The notes under the pieces: model-generated
Told to the model about the DNA's origin: nothing
What the model saw: the letters and a program-made list of their open reading frames with translations, nothing else
The model's database searches: none
Made by a program: the position numbers and the translations under genes
Part shown: piece after piece, positions 1-8,662 of the stretch
Layout: each line of letters starts with the position of its first letter
Numbering within the stretch: the first letter of the stretch is position 1
Source of the DNA: Meridianimarinicoccus marinus
GTDB lineage: Bacteria > Pseudomonadota > Alphaproteobacteria > Rhodobacterales > Rhodobacteraceae
Reading direction: 5' to 3'
Length of the DNA stretch: 64,000 bases
Assembly (NCBI RefSeq): GCF_040689105.1
Contig: NZ_JBFBVU010000009.1
Location: 1 to 64,000, forward strand

Positions 1-42
1 CGCCTCCTGCTTGAACTCGCGGCTGAACATCCTTCTTGTCAT
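1..42 (-). CDS. IS transposase OrfA, N-terminal end only (cut by window edge)
   Basis: Reading the minus strand from 42 gives MTRRMFSREFKQEA, the usual opening of a helix-turn-helix transposase of the IS3/IS911 type (OrfA, which binds the element ends). Only 14 residues lie inside the window, so the group cannot be told. The bases just to the right (about 43-85) would be the outer end of this element. The truncated dehydrogenase tail that follows suggests the element inserted into that gene. Assignment rests on a short but characteristic N-terminus. Confidence 0.6.
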   Translation of the reverse strand, partial: MTRRMFSREFKQEA

Positions 43-171
43 GTAGATTCTCCAGTTTCATAAACACCTTATCTCGGCGTCCACGAAACCGGCAGCAGGC
101 CACTCGTCGTTGCCTGGCCCGTAACCACTGCTTACGGTTTAGCGGCGCTTTGCATGATGCCGTTCGTGAGC

Positions 172-285
172 ATCCGGGCTAACCGCGCCGGTTTCGGTGG
201 CCCGGCGGTGTTCCTGGTTACGTCGGCCTCGGAATATGTCAGGGGCGAGATTCTGGTGGTAAACGGGGGCTGGATGGGGTGCTGA
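172..285 (+). pseudogene. Short-chain dehydrogenase, C-terminal remnant
   Basis: The frame ending in TGA at 283-285 encodes a tail containing GPAVFL, SEYVRG and VVNGGWM. These match the last 35 residues or so of classical SDR enzymes such as KduD or gluconate 5-dehydrogenase, where the family has GxAVFLaS, dYVtG and vDGGW. Nothing upstream in this frame resembles the Rossmann core, and a transposase start lies at 1-42. This looks like the 3' stump of a gene destroyed by insertion. It is not the end of any intact gene in the window. Its substrate cannot be told. Confidence 0.6.
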
Positions 286-296
286 TCGGCGCCCCG

Positions 297-1499
297 CTAC
301 CAGTTGGTCACCGACCCGTCGCGGCGGCGCAGTTGCGGCGGATGCCACAGTCGCAGCTCGCCTGTATCCAGTTTGGTTTCATCCACTTCGATGCCAAGCC
401 CCGGGCCGGACGGAACGTCGAAGCTGGTGCCATTCAGCACGGGTTTGCGAATGAACGGATCGACGCCCGTGTCGCCGCCGTAAATCGCATCGCCCCATGC
501 GTTGGTTTCCAGCCAGGCGAAATTCGGCACTGCGGCGGCGAAATGGATGCTGGCGGCGGTGCAGATCGGACCCAGCGGGTTGTGGGGCATCATATCCACG
601 TAATGCGCTTCGGACATGGCTGCGACCTTCATCGCCTCGGTCAGGCCGCCGACATTGCAAATGTCAATCCGGTTGAACTGATGGATGTCGCGCTCGATAA
701 AAGGCAAGAACTGCCATTTGCTGGCGAATTCCTCGCCCACTGCAAATGGGATGTCTGTCAAGCGGCGCAGCGCCTCATAGGCCGAGGGGGCCTCGTCGCG
801 GATCGGTTCCTCGATGAAGTTAAGTGTGCCCGAAGGAAGTTTCTGGCAGAAAGCGGCCGCTTCGGCGACGGACAGGCGGTGGTGCCAGTCGATGCCCAGA
901 ATGACATTGTCGCCAAGGTCGGCACGCACGTCGCGGCACAGTTCCGCGGAGCGCGCGAGATGTTCCTGTGGTTCGAACGTCCCCTGGTGGGACATGTCGG
1001 GGAACAACCGGATGCAGTTCCATCCAAGGTCCTTCAGTGCCCGTGCATGGGCGCGGGCATTGGCAAAATCGCCGGCCTGGGTACTGGCGAACGTCGGCAC
1101 ACGGTCGCGTTGTTTGCCGCCCAGAAGGTCATGCACCGGCACGCCCAATGCCTTGCCCTTGAGGTCGTGCAACGCGATATCGATGGCCGACATCGCGGCC
1201 AAGAGAACGCGTCCGCCTTCGAAATACTGGCCGCGGTAAAGCTGCTGCCAGATTCGGCCGATGGCCATGGCATCGCTGCCGATCAGGTCATGTTCGAAAT
1301 GTTCCAGCGCCCCTAGTACCGCCTTTTCCCGGCCGGACAGGCCGCTTTCGCCCCAACCATACAGGCCGGTTTCGGTTTCGACCTTGACGATCAACTGGTT
1401 GCGGCCGCCGACCCAGGGAACGAAGGCGCGAATGGCGCTGATCGGGTGGGCTGCGGTGCCTGAAGGGAAGGATGCGGGGGCAGGCATTGTCATGGTCAT
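297..1499 (-). CDS. Mandelate racemase/muconate lactonizing enzyme family dehydratase (galactonate dehydratase-like)
   Basis: A 400-residue enolase-superfamily enzyme. The TIM-barrel metal ligands appear as D204 in LGIDWHH, E230 in FIEEPI and E256 in AVGEEF. H206, two residues after the first ligand, and H306 in MMPHNPLGP match the acid/base histidines of the D-galactonate dehydratase subgroup. This predicts Mg-dependent syn-dehydration of an aldonic acid to a 2-keto-3-deoxy acid in the cytoplasm. It is the last gene of a minus-strand operon with a CUT1 sugar importer and an SDR, so its substrate is probably made by, or imported with, those proteins. The exact sugar acid is not determined; mannonate, galactonate and lyxonate-type substrates are all possible. 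Confidence 0.8.
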   Translation of the reverse strand: MTMTMPAPASFPSGTAAHPISAIRAFVPWVGGRNQLIVKVETETGLYGWGESGLSGREKAVLGALEHFEHDLIGSDAMAIGRIWQQLYRGQYFEGGRVLLAAMSAIDIALHDLKGKALGVPVHDLLGGKQRDRVPTFASTQAGDFANARAHARALKDLGWNCIRLFPDMSHQGTFEPQEHLARSAELCRDVRADLGDNVILGIDWHHRLSVAEAAAFCQKLPSGTLNFIEEPIRDEAPSAYEALRRLTDIPFAVGEEFASKWQFLPFIERDIHQFNRIDICNVGGLTEAMKVAAMSEAHYVDMMPHNPLGPICTAASIHFAAAVPNFAWLETNAWGDAIYGGDTGVDPFIRKPVLNGTSFDVPSGPGLGIEVDETKLDTGELRLWHPPQLRRRDGSVTNW

Positions 1500-1505
1500 G
1501 TCCCT

Positions 1506-2567
1506 TTAACGCAAGCGCGTCTCGGTTTCGGCGTCAAAGCCCATCAGGTGCTGCGGATCGAAGCGCAGGCCGACCCGCTGTCCGGCCTCGGCCCGCATCT
1601 CCCCACGGTCCTCGACCGTCATCTGGGTTCCGTCAGGCGCGGAGATATAGGCATAGGACACGCCCCCAAGGGCCTCGACCAGCTCGATGCGGTGGCTGTC
1701 GCCGGCGGGATCGAGCGTGATGGCTTCCGGGCGGAGCCCGACGGTCACGGTTCCGGCATTGCCCGGCAGGGCGAAGCCCGGTGACAGAGTGGTTCCCAGC
1801 GCCGGCACCGACATGCTGGTCGGCGACACCACCGAAGCGGTCATGAAGTTCATCGCCGGAGAGCCGATGAACCCGGCCACGAACCGCGTGTCGGGGTCGC
1901 GATACAGATCCATCGGGGCGCCGACCTGCTCGATCCGGCCATCGCGCAGCACCACGATCTTGTCGGCCAGCGTCATTGCCTCGACCTGATCATGAGTCAC
2001 GTAGATCATGGTCGCACCGATCTCCTTGTGCAGCCGGGCCAGCTCGATCCTCATCTCGACACGCAATTCGGCATCGAGGTTGGAAAGCGGTTCGTCGAAC
2101 AGGAACACATCCGGCCCGCGCACGATGGCGCGGCCAATGGCGACGCGCTGGCGCTGGCCGCCGGAAAGCGCCTTCGGTTTACGGTCCAGATAAGGATCCA
2201 ATTTGAGAATCCGGGCGGCGTCTGCGATCTTCTCGGCGGCCTCGGCCTTGGGTGTGCCCGACATGCGCAGGCCGAAGCTCATGTTCTCGGCCACCGTCAT
2301 ATGCGGATAGAGCGCGTAGGTCTGGAACACCATCGCCACGCCGCGCTTGGCGGGGTCGGTATGGGTCACGTCGCGGCCCGCGATCCGAATGGTGCCGCCG
2401 GTGGTCTCTTCCAGCCCGGCGATCATTCGCAGCAAGGTCGACTTGCCACAGCCCGACGGGCCGACGAAAACGCAAAACTCGCCGGGCGCGACCGACAGGT
2501 CAACGCCGTGAACGACTTGGACCGGGCCATATTTCTTGACCACGTTGGACAGGGTGACATCAGTCAT
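1506..2567 (-). CDS. ugpC: Sugar ABC transporter ATP-binding protein (MalK/UgpC type)
   Basis: 353 residues with a full ABC ATPase: Walker A GPSGCGKST near residue 38, signature LSGGQRQRVA, Walker B VFLFDEPLSNLD and the switch histidine in YVTHDQ. About 100 C-terminal residues form the TOBE/MalK regulatory domain. These subunits energise CUT1-family carbohydrate import and are often shared between transporters. It lies 6 bases before the dehydratase gene and downstream of the SDR and two permeases, in one operon. The symbol reflects family membership (UgpC/MsmK/MalK), not a proven glycerol-phosphate substrate. Confidence 0.88.
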   Translation of the reverse strand: MTDVTLSNVVKKYGPVQVVHGVDLSVAPGEFCVFVGPSGCGKSTLLRMIAGLEETTGGTIRIAGRDVTHTDPAKRGVAMVFQTYALYPHMTVAENMSFGLRMSGTPKAEAAEKIADAARILKLDPYLDRKPKALSGGQRQRVAIGRAIVRGPDVFLFDEPLSNLDAELRVEMRIELARLHKEIGATMIYVTHDQVEAMTLADKIVVLRDGRIEQVGAPMDLYRDPDTRFVAGFIGSPAMNFMTASVVSPTSMSVPALGTTLSPGFALPGNAGTVTVGLRPEAITLDPAGDSHRIELVEALGGVSYAYISAPDGTQMTVEDRGEMRAEAGQRVGLRFDPQHLMGFDAETETRLR

Positions 2568-2599
2568 GTGTATTCGCTTTCCTGATCTGTCGAGCGGGG

Positions 2600-3349
2600 T
2601 TAAATCGCGCCGAGCCGGGCAGTCATTCCCTGGTCGGCGATGATTTCGGCACCGTTCAGGGCGGCGCTGTCCGGCGATAAAAGCCAGGCGGCGATCCGGC
2701 CGATGTCATCAACGCTGTTGACGGTGTTGGTGGCATGCCAAGCGCGGAACTGGTCCATGCGTGCCGTGCTTTCTTCAGCAACGGCCTGCACGGCCTCGGT
2801 CAGCGTCAGGCCCGGCGCCAGCGCATTGACGCGCACGTTGCGGCGACCGAAACTCCAGGTCATGGCGCGGGTCATGGCGACAATCGCGCCTTTGGTGCCA
2901 GCATAGGCTTCGTAGCCGCTATCCGAGGCGCGGGCATGGTTCGAGGCGATGTTGACGATGGCCCCTCCGGTGTCGCGCATCAGGGGCGCGACGGCCTGGC
3001 TGGCCACCAGGACTGCACGCTGGTTGACGCGCCACAACAGGTCCATGTCGGCGATGGTCATTTCTTCAAACGGCACCTGAATGGTGATGCCGGCATTGTT
3101 CACCAGCCCGTCGATCGGCCCCGTTTCCCGCGCAATGGCCTGGATCGCCTCTTGCAGCGCGGCGGGATCACCAACATCGCAGATGTGAAACGCACCGCCT
3201 TCGGCTTCGACGCGGGCGCGTGCGGCCGGATCGATTTCCAGCACCGAAACCTGCGCCCCGACGGCGACGCACTGGCGCAGGATGCCCCGGCCGATCCCGG
3301 CGCCGCCGCCGGTGAGGATGATATTCATTCCGTCCAGTCGTGCGCTCAT
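2600..3349 (-). CDS. SDR family NAD(P)-dependent oxidoreductase
   Basis: 249 residues with the classical short-chain dehydrogenase features. The cofactor motif is GGGAGIG near residue 15, followed by LVNNAG, the catalytic serine in VNIASN, and YAGTK carrying the Y-x-x-x-K pair. The C-terminus has the usual end-of-fold residues. The start overlaps the end of the upstream permease gene by 4 bases (ATGA), so it is translated as part of the sugar operon. It probably oxidises a sugar or sugar acid before the enolase-superfamily dehydratase acts. The acidic residue after the second strand (VLEID) suggests NAD rather than NADP. Confidence 0.82.
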   Translation of the reverse strand: MSARLDGMNIILTGGGAGIGRGILRQCVAVGAQVSVLEIDPAARARVEAEGGAFHICDVGDPAALQEAIQAIARETGPIDGLVNNAGITIQVPFEEMTIADMDLLWRVNQRAVLVASQAVAPLMRDTGGAIVNIASNHARASDSGYEAYAGTKGAIVAMTRAMTWSFGRRNVRVNALAPGLTLTEAVQAVAEESTARMDQFRAWHATNTVNSVDDIGRIAAWLLSPDSAALNGAEIIADQGMTARLGAI

Positions 3350-4173
3350 TTTACCGCCCCTGCCGTCACGCCGGACACGATCCGGCGCTGGAAAATGACA
3401 AACAGGATCAACAGCGGCAGCGACCCCAGCACCGCCGCCGGGAACAGCATGTCAGGCTGGATGTTCAGGTTGCCGACAAACCGATAGACGCTGATCATCA
3501 CGGTGAATTTCTCAGGGCTGGTCAGCAGCAGAAGCGGATAGGTGAAGTCGTTCCACACCATCAGTGTCACGAACAGCGACAGGGTGGCGCTTGCCGGGCC
3601 CAGCAGGGGACGGATCACGTGCCAGTAGATCTGCCAGTTGTTGCAGTTGTCCAGACGTGCGGCTTCTTCCAGCTCGCGCGGGATCGAGCCGATGAAACTG
3701 GTATAGAAGAAGACCGCCAGCGGCAGGTTCAACGCGGTAAAGGCCAGGATGATGCCGGGATAACTGTCCAGGAGGCCGAGGTTGCGGAAAATCACGTAGA
3801 TCGGGGTGATGGTGACAAAAGGCGGTGTCGCCAGCCCCAGGGCCACCAGCATCAGGAAGCCGCGCGTCAGGCGGTTCTGGATCCGCGACAGCGGATAGGC
3901 CGCCATTGACCCCAGGAACGCGACCAGAAAGGTGACCGACAAGGTGATGCCGACCGAGTTGATCACGCTGCGGAAATAGCTCATCTGTTCGAGAGCATTG
4001 GCATAGTTGCCAAGATAGAGCGTCTGCGGCAGGCCCAGCGGGGCTTCGGCGATCTCAGCCGAGGTGCGAAAGCTCATTGCGATCATGTAGAAGACAGGAG
4101 CCAGCATGGCGAGGACGGCAACCACAACGGCCGTCTGGGCCAACCAGCGCATAAGGGGCAGGCGGGGCATCAC
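3346..4173 (-). CDS. Carbohydrate ABC transporter permease (MalG type)
   Basis: 275 residues with about six membrane helices and the EAA loop near EELEEAARLDNCNNWQIYWH, followed by the family's conserved proline and glycine. This is the second CUT1 permease, which pairs with the MalF-type subunit encoded just upstream. Its start overlaps that gene by 4 bases and its end overlaps the SDR gene by 4, so translation of the three is coupled. The substrate cannot be read from the permease itself. Confidence 0.87.
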   Translation of the reverse strand: MMPRLPLMRWLAQTAVVVAVLAMLAPVFYMIAMSFRTSAEIAEAPLGLPQTLYLGNYANALEQMSYFRSVINSVGITLSVTFLVAFLGSMAAYPLSRIQNRLTRGFLMLVALGLATPPFVTITPIYVIFRNLGLLDSYPGIILAFTALNLPLAVFFYTSFIGSIPRELEEAARLDNCNNWQIYWHVIRPLLGPASATLSLFVTLMVWNDFTYPLLLLTSPEKFTVMISVYRFVGNLNIQPDMLFPAAVLGSLPLLILFVIFQRRIVSGVTAGAVK

Positions 4174-5036
4174 ATTTCCTCCCGGCGGCGTAGATAGGTG
4201 TTCTGGAGTACCGCGACGATGACCACGATCAGCAGCATCACGATCGACAGCGCCGAGGCGAAGCCGAACTTGTAGGAGCCGAACAGGTTGTTGACGATTT
4301 CCAGGCTGAGCGTGTTGGTCGCCCGGTCGGGACCGCCGCGTGTCATGATGAATGGCAGCTCGAACGTCTTGAGCGTGCCGACGGTGGACAGGATGATGTT
4401 CACCGTGAAGGACGGCGCCAGCAGCGGCAGCTCAAGATGCCGGAACCGCTGCCAGGACGAGGCGCCATCCAGCCGCCCGGCCTCTTCGATCTCGCTGGGG
4501 ATATTTGCAAACCCGACAAGGAAGATCGCGGTGGTATAGCCGACGAACATCCAGACATGGGTGATGGCAATGGCGTAGAGCGCCGTCGCAGGGTCGCCAA
4601 GCCAGCCGCGCGTCAGCCCCTCGAGTCCGACGGCGGTGAGCACGGCATTCAACCCGCCCGAATAAGGCGCATAGATGAACTGCCAGACATATCCGACAAT
4701 GACGAAGGACATCATCGCCGGAGTGAACAGAACGGCGCGGCAGAAGTTGCGGATCGCCGGCAGGCGATGCAGGAACACCGCGAAGACCAGCCCGACAAGC
4801 GTCTGTATGGTGACGACGAGAAAGGTGAACTTCAGCGTGATCCAGACAGAGTCGAGATAGCGCGAGCGTGAAATGAACCTGTCGTAATTCTTCCACCCCA
4901 CCCATTCGGCCGTGCCGACCCCGGTGAAATCGGTAAAGCTCATCTTCACCGATAGGACGATCGGGTAGACGAAGAACCCTCCGATCACCAGCAGGGCGGG
5001 CAAGGCAAACAGATACATGCTGCGGGAACGGGTCAC
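4170..5036 (-). CDS. Sugar ABC transporter permease (MalF/UgpA type)
   Basis: 288 residues with an N-terminal helix, a periplasmic segment and five further membrane helices. The EAA motif is IEEAGRLDGASSWQRFRH. This is the first permease of a CUT1 importer, made just after the binding protein (67 bases downstream of it) and overlapping the MalG-type gene by 4 bases. Together with the binding protein and the MalK-type ATPase it forms a complete importer. Confidence 0.87.
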   Translation of the reverse strand: MTRSRSMYLFALPALLVIGGFFVYPIVLSVKMSFTDFTGVGTAEWVGWKNYDRFISRSRYLDSVWITLKFTFLVVTIQTLVGLVFAVFLHRLPAIRNFCRAVLFTPAMMSFVIVGYVWQFIYAPYSGGLNAVLTAVGLEGLTRGWLGDPATALYAIAITHVWMFVGYTTAIFLVGFANIPSEIEEAGRLDGASSWQRFRHLELPLLAPSFTVNIILSTVGTLKTFELPFIMTRGGPDRATNTLSLEIVNNLFGSYKFGFASALSIVMLLIVVIVAVLQNTYLRRREEM

Positions 5037-5103
5037 GGTCTGATCCTCGTGTGTTTCGGGCCTGCCCGAAGGAGAGTCAGGCAGGTCCGGTGTCGTTGAT
5101 GGC

Positions 5104-6333
5104 TCAGAAGCTGTCTTCGACGGCTTCGTCCCAACGTTCCAGAACGTCTTCGTTGGATTTTTCGGTATCCAGCAGGAAGCCGGTCAGGCTGTCCCAGATT
5201 TCGTTCTCAAGCGGCTTGGGCCAATCCAGAACCGCAAAGGGATACATGATGACGCCCCCATCGATGCGAGACTGGTCGTAGGGCGCGGCCAGATCCGGCG
5301 TGCCGCTGGCACCGCCCTTGAAGGGGCTATAGGCCGCTTCGGCGTCCAGCATGACCTGAAGGTTTTCAGGGTCCGCGAAGTACTCGATAAAGGTCTTGGC
5401 GGCCTCCTTGTGCTGCGACTGTTCACTCATCGACCAGCCGATGCCAAACAGGTCCAGCGCAACGCCGCTGTTCTTGGCGGACGGGACCGGGGCAAAGACA
5501 TAGTCCAGGCCGTCAACCGAGGAAAAATCGACAATGTTCCAGGCGCCTTGCGGCATCATGGCAAAATTGCCGGCCTTGAACTCGGTCAGCGCGGTTGACC
5601 ACGGGTCCAGACCGGCCTGAGCCTTGGGATCGACGCATTTTGCATCAATCAGCTCGCGCACGGTGTCCAGCACCCCGTTGAAGGCGGCCGAGTCGGCAAA
5701 GCCGGCCTCTTCCCCGCCCAGTGTCGAGGCCGGGGCGTCCATGGCTTCGATGCCGTTGGCGATGACGAACAGCGGGGCCGAAAAGCCGCCGGTGAAGATC
5801 ATCGGCTTGATGCCCGCGGCGTCGAGCTTGCCACAGGCGTCCTTCAGCTCGGCAATGGTCGTCGGGGCCTTGTCCACGCCAGCCTGTTTCAGAAGCCCCA
5901 TGTTGACGAAATTGCCCATGCCGATCACTTCCAGCGGCATGATATGGGTGGCGTCGCCACTGGTGATCGACGGTTTCAGTGAATCTTCGATGCGGCCATA
6001 CCAGTCGCTGTCGGTGCCAAGATCGGCCAGAAGTCCGGCGTCGGACCAGACCTTGACCAGCGGCATGTCGGTCATCATCACGTCCGGGGCGTTGTTGCCC
6101 TGCAGGCGCGGGGGCAGCACCACATTGGTGTCCAGGCGGCTGATATAGCTGAATTCGACATCGATGTCGGGGTTGGCCGCCTCGAAGGCTTCGATCAGCT
6201 GGGGCAGGCCGGCGGGTTCGGATTCATTGCCCTTCCAGGCGGTGACATCCAGCGTGACAGTATCCGCCAGGGCCGTGCCGGCGATCATCGCGGCAACCGC
6301 CGCCGGGGCTACTGAACTTCTAAGTATAGTCAT
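5104..6333 (-). CDS. Sugar ABC transporter substrate-binding protein (family 1)
   Basis: 409 residues starting at ATG 6333, chosen because GGAGGAG lies just upstream and the start gives a clean signal peptide (MTILRSSVAPAAVAAMIAG, cleavage near ALA-DT). The mature part begins VTLDVTAWKGNE and has the length and layout of MalE/UgpB-like extracytoplasmic binding proteins. It delivers a sugar or sugar acid to the permease pair encoded downstream. It is the first gene of the operon, and its promoter region is shared with the divergent GntR gene. A reading frame continues upstream of 6333 but its predicted sequence is not protein-like. Confidence 0.87.
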   Translation of the reverse strand: MTILRSSVAPAAVAAMIAGTALADTVTLDVTAWKGNESEPAGLPQLIEAFEAANPDIDVEFSYISRLDTNVVLPPRLQGNNAPDVMMTDMPLVKVWSDAGLLADLGTDSDWYGRIEDSLKPSITSGDATHIMPLEVIGMGNFVNMGLLKQAGVDKAPTTIAELKDACGKLDAAGIKPMIFTGGFSAPLFVIANGIEAMDAPASTLGGEEAGFADSAAFNGVLDTVRELIDAKCVDPKAQAGLDPWSTALTEFKAGNFAMMPQGAWNIVDFSSVDGLDYVFAPVPSAKNSGVALDLFGIGWSMSEQSQHKEAAKTFIEYFADPENLQVMLDAEAAYSPFKGGASGTPDLAAPYDQSRIDGGVIMYPFAVLDWPKPLENEIWDSLTGFLLDTEKSNEDVLERWDEAVEDSF

Positions 6334-6375
6334 GACGCTCCTCCTTGCAGCCTTTCGTATGATATGATGGAGCAG

Positions 6376-6428
6376 ATAATATATTAAACTGGCGTCGGTC
6401 AACTGGCAATTTGGAAAATAATATACTA
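6376..6428. promoter_or_regulatory. Pair of AT-rich near-identical operator-like 10-mers
   Basis: TAATATATTA (6377-6386, a perfect palindrome) and TAATATACTA (6419-6428) lie 42 bases apart, about four helical turns. They sit in the 152-base gap between the divergent binding-protein gene and the GntR gene. Their AT content stands out from the GC-rich surroundings. Paired palindromes in such a gap are typical of a FadR-type autoregulator that also controls the operon. Binding is inferred, and one or both sites could instead be -10 elements. Confidence 0.45.
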
Positions 6429-6485
6429 TACCTCGGTAGCTAGCCGCTAGCCGGCGGGAAAATCTGAAAGCGAACGCGTAAACCA

Positions 6486-7142
6486 ATGAAAACAAAGTCA
6501 TCCTCCAGCGGCAATGTCTACACCCGTATCCTCGATGACATCGGCAGCGGTACATTTCCCAGCGGCACACGACTGAAGGTGCAGGCGCTTGCCGACCGCT
6601 ACGGCACGTCGATCATACCCGTCCGAGAGGCCTTGCGGCTCCTGCAGGGCGAGGGGCTGGTCACAATCGCTCGAAACAAGGGGGCGGCTGTATCTGAACT
6701 GAACGCTGAAATGATCCTCGAGATTTTCGAGATCCTGCAATTGATGGAACCCTATTTCGTAAAGGCCTTCGTCAAGTCATGCACCGCAGAGGACATCGCG
6801 CGGCTTCAAGACGTTCAGGACAAGATCCGCACCACGCCCGTTGCCGACAAGGCCGCGTTCACCGCCCTTGACAAGCAGTTTCACGAGATCATCGCCCGTC
6901 GCCACTACAACCGCCGCGCCTATGACATCTGGGAATTGCAACGCCGCATTCTGAACGCCCTGGCGCTGCCCGTCCCGATTTCCACCGCACGTCACCAGGC
7001 GATATTGAAAGAACACGAGTCCCTGATTGATGCGTTCAAGCGCAGCGACGAGGCGGATGCGCTCGCGTGCATCAACCAGCACGTCCAGGGAGCCGGCGAT
7101 CAGATGTATGTGCAGCTCAAACAGCTCGACCGTGAAGCGTAG
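6486..7142 (+). CDS. GntR family (FadR subfamily) transcriptional regulator
   Basis: 218 residues: an N-terminal winged helix-turn-helix (about residues 10-70, with RLKVQALADRYGTSIIPVREAL as the recognition region) and an all-helical FCD effector domain. Candidate FCD metal-binding residues include the D and H of LDKQFHEII and the later histidines of STARHQAIL and KEHESLIDA. It is transcribed away from the sugar importer operon and is its likely local regulator, responding to the imported substrate or an intermediate. Its gene is somewhat less GC-rich than its left-hand neighbours and is followed by an IS scar. Confidence 0.85.
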   Translation: MKTKSSSSGNVYTRILDDIGSGTFPSGTRLKVQALADRYGTSIIPVREALRLLQGEGLVTIARNKGAAVSELNAEMILEIFEILQLMEPYFVKAFVKSCTAEDIARLQDVQDKIRTTPVADKAAFTALDKQFHEIIARRHYNRRAYDIWELQRRILNALALPVPISTARHQAILKEHESLIDAFKRSDEADALACINQHVQGAGDQMYVQLKQLDREA

Positions 7143-7539
7143 TGTCGAGAAATGTGGTCCAAGACGTCCGATGCTGATTCGGATGCGCTCCCGCCGTACG
7201 TAGCAAAAACCCTACGCTTAGGTGGGTAATGTCAGAGCAACTTCGCTTGCGGCGGGGCAGGTTCGGTCTGACGCGCGTCTCCGCGATCCGCAAGAATGTC
7301 AATCGGCCCTTTAATTGCGGATTTCTGTCCAGCCATTGATCTGTACCTTGCCGGGGTCGTGGTCCTTTCCGAGGTTGGAACCCCATGGTGATGTTCGGTT
7401 CGAGCGCCTCAACGTATGGATCGCAGTCCGCAAGGTCTGCAGGCGATTGACCGAGGCCACCGCAACCACCGTCCCGGCAGGACAACACGGATCCGGCGTC
7501 AGTCCTGCGATAACGTGGTGTCGGCCTTGTCGTTCGGGA
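7143..7539. other. Non-coding stretch, probably the outer end of a decayed IS110-family element
   Basis: No convincing gene is seen on either strand. Frames are open for short distances but lack family resemblance. The stretch is continuous with the C-terminal remnant of an IS110-type transposase (7540-7770) and lies on its downstream side, where such elements carry untranslated sequence. I infer that it is the tail of that element up to an unrecognised junction after the GntR gene. I found no terminal repeats. Confidence 0.3.
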
Positions 7540-7770
7540 CATCTTTGCACTCCCCCATTTAAAGACGGTTCCATCGACCCAGATGCAATGCGGGATGACA
7601 GCGAGCTTCCACGCCACGGCGACGTGCGCCTTCTTGGTGCCGACCCGTTTTGCCAGGCGGAGCCCCTACGCTTTCAAGGAGCACCGTCGCTTGGTGCGGT
7701 GCAGCAGGACGGCCGCCGCCTCGAACTGATATGTCCGCAGGGACCGCTCGCCCCATCTTGATACCCTGCC
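7540..7770 (-). pseudogene. IS110-family transposase, C-terminal remnant with in-frame stop
   Basis: On the minus strand from 7770 the translation begins GRVSRWGE, continues with FEAAAVLLHRTKR and LRLAKRVGTKKAHVAVA, and ends near IWVDGTVFKWG. This is the conserved tail of IS110/IS116/IS902 transposases (Transposase_20 domain and C-terminus). A TAG stop at 7666-7668 replaces the tryptophan normally found in the KAWG motif. Everything upstream of GRVSRWG is missing, because the similarity stops 7 bases from the end of the IS3-type element at 7778. The fragment is therefore a dead relic, cut at or near the IS3 junction. Confidence 0.7.
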
Positions 7771-7777
7771 ATTCATA

Positions 7778-7804
7778 GAGGTGGCTCGGTTTGTCTGAAC
7801 AGTT
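7778..7804 (+). repeat. Left terminal inverted repeat of the IS3-type element
   Basis: The sequence starts GAGGTGGCTCGG and ends CTGAACAGTT. It matches the reverse complement of 9030-9056 at most positions (about six mismatches in 27). It marks the OrfB-side end of the element. Confidence 0.7.
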
Positions 7805-8380
7805 TGGAGCCGTTTTCCAAGTGGATCTTCCGCTCAATTCTGCCGCGACCGGGACTGGCCGGGGCGGGTAGTGATATTCCTGATCGGGCGTTTGCCCGTC
7901 CAGCGATGAATGCGGTCTCCGCCTGTTATAGAAGGCCAGGTGACGGGTGATCCCTGTACGGGCCTCCGAGACGCTGTCGTAGGCGTACAGGTAGACCTCT
8001 TCGTATTTGATCGTTCGCCATAGCCGCTCGACAAAGACGTTGTCGCGCCAGGCCCCCTTTCCATCCATGCTGATCTGGATCTCAGCGGCTTTCAGCGCCT
8101 TGATGAAGTCAATGGATGTGAATTGGCTTCCCTGGTCCGTGTTCATGATCTCCGGCTTTCCATGTCTGGCCATCGCTTCTTTCAGAGCCTCCAGGCACGC
8201 CTCCGTTTCCAGCTTGACCGATCGCCGCCAAGCCAACACCTTGCGGCTGAACCAGTCCACAACCGCCGTCAGGGAGACGAACCCGCGCGCCATTGGGATG
8301 TAGCTGATGTCCATGGCCCAGACCTGATTGGGCCGGGTCACCGCGAGCTTGCGAAAAAGATATGGGTAGATATTGTGGCC

Positions 8381-8394
8381 GGGTGCCGGGTGCC
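8381..8394 (+). repeat. 7-base tandem duplication that breaks OrfB
   Basis: GGGTGCC occurs twice in direct succession. Deleting one copy joins the two OrfB frames exactly where IS3 transposases have the sequence PAPGH-IYPYL. This is a typical replication-slippage lesion. Confidence 0.75.
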
Positions 8395-8662
8395 GGTTGT
8401 GGGGTGTTCGGCTTCCGGTACAAGGCTTCGATGCCCATCAGCGTGGCGACATGGCGTCGGCCGGCGGTGAAGCCTTCCTGTCGAAGCAGACCTTTCATCA
8501 TGCGGCTGCCCGCGAAGGGAAATTCCATGTGCAATTCGTCGATCCGGCGCATCAGGCGCAGATCGTCTTCGCTGGTCGGGCGCGGCTCGTAGTAGAGACT
8601 GCCCCGGCTGATCCCGAGCAGCTCGGCCTGCCGCGTGAGGCTCAGCGTGTGGTCTCGATCCG

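Noticed and set aside
6333..6570. N-terminal extension of the binding-protein frame
   Set aside because: Residues upstream of 6333 are not protein-like, and a signal peptide plus ribosome site begin at 6333.
7117..7539. Continuation of the IS110 remnant frame to 7117
   Set aside because: Similarity to the transposase ends near 7540. The rest is an open frame without family features and runs into the GntR gene.
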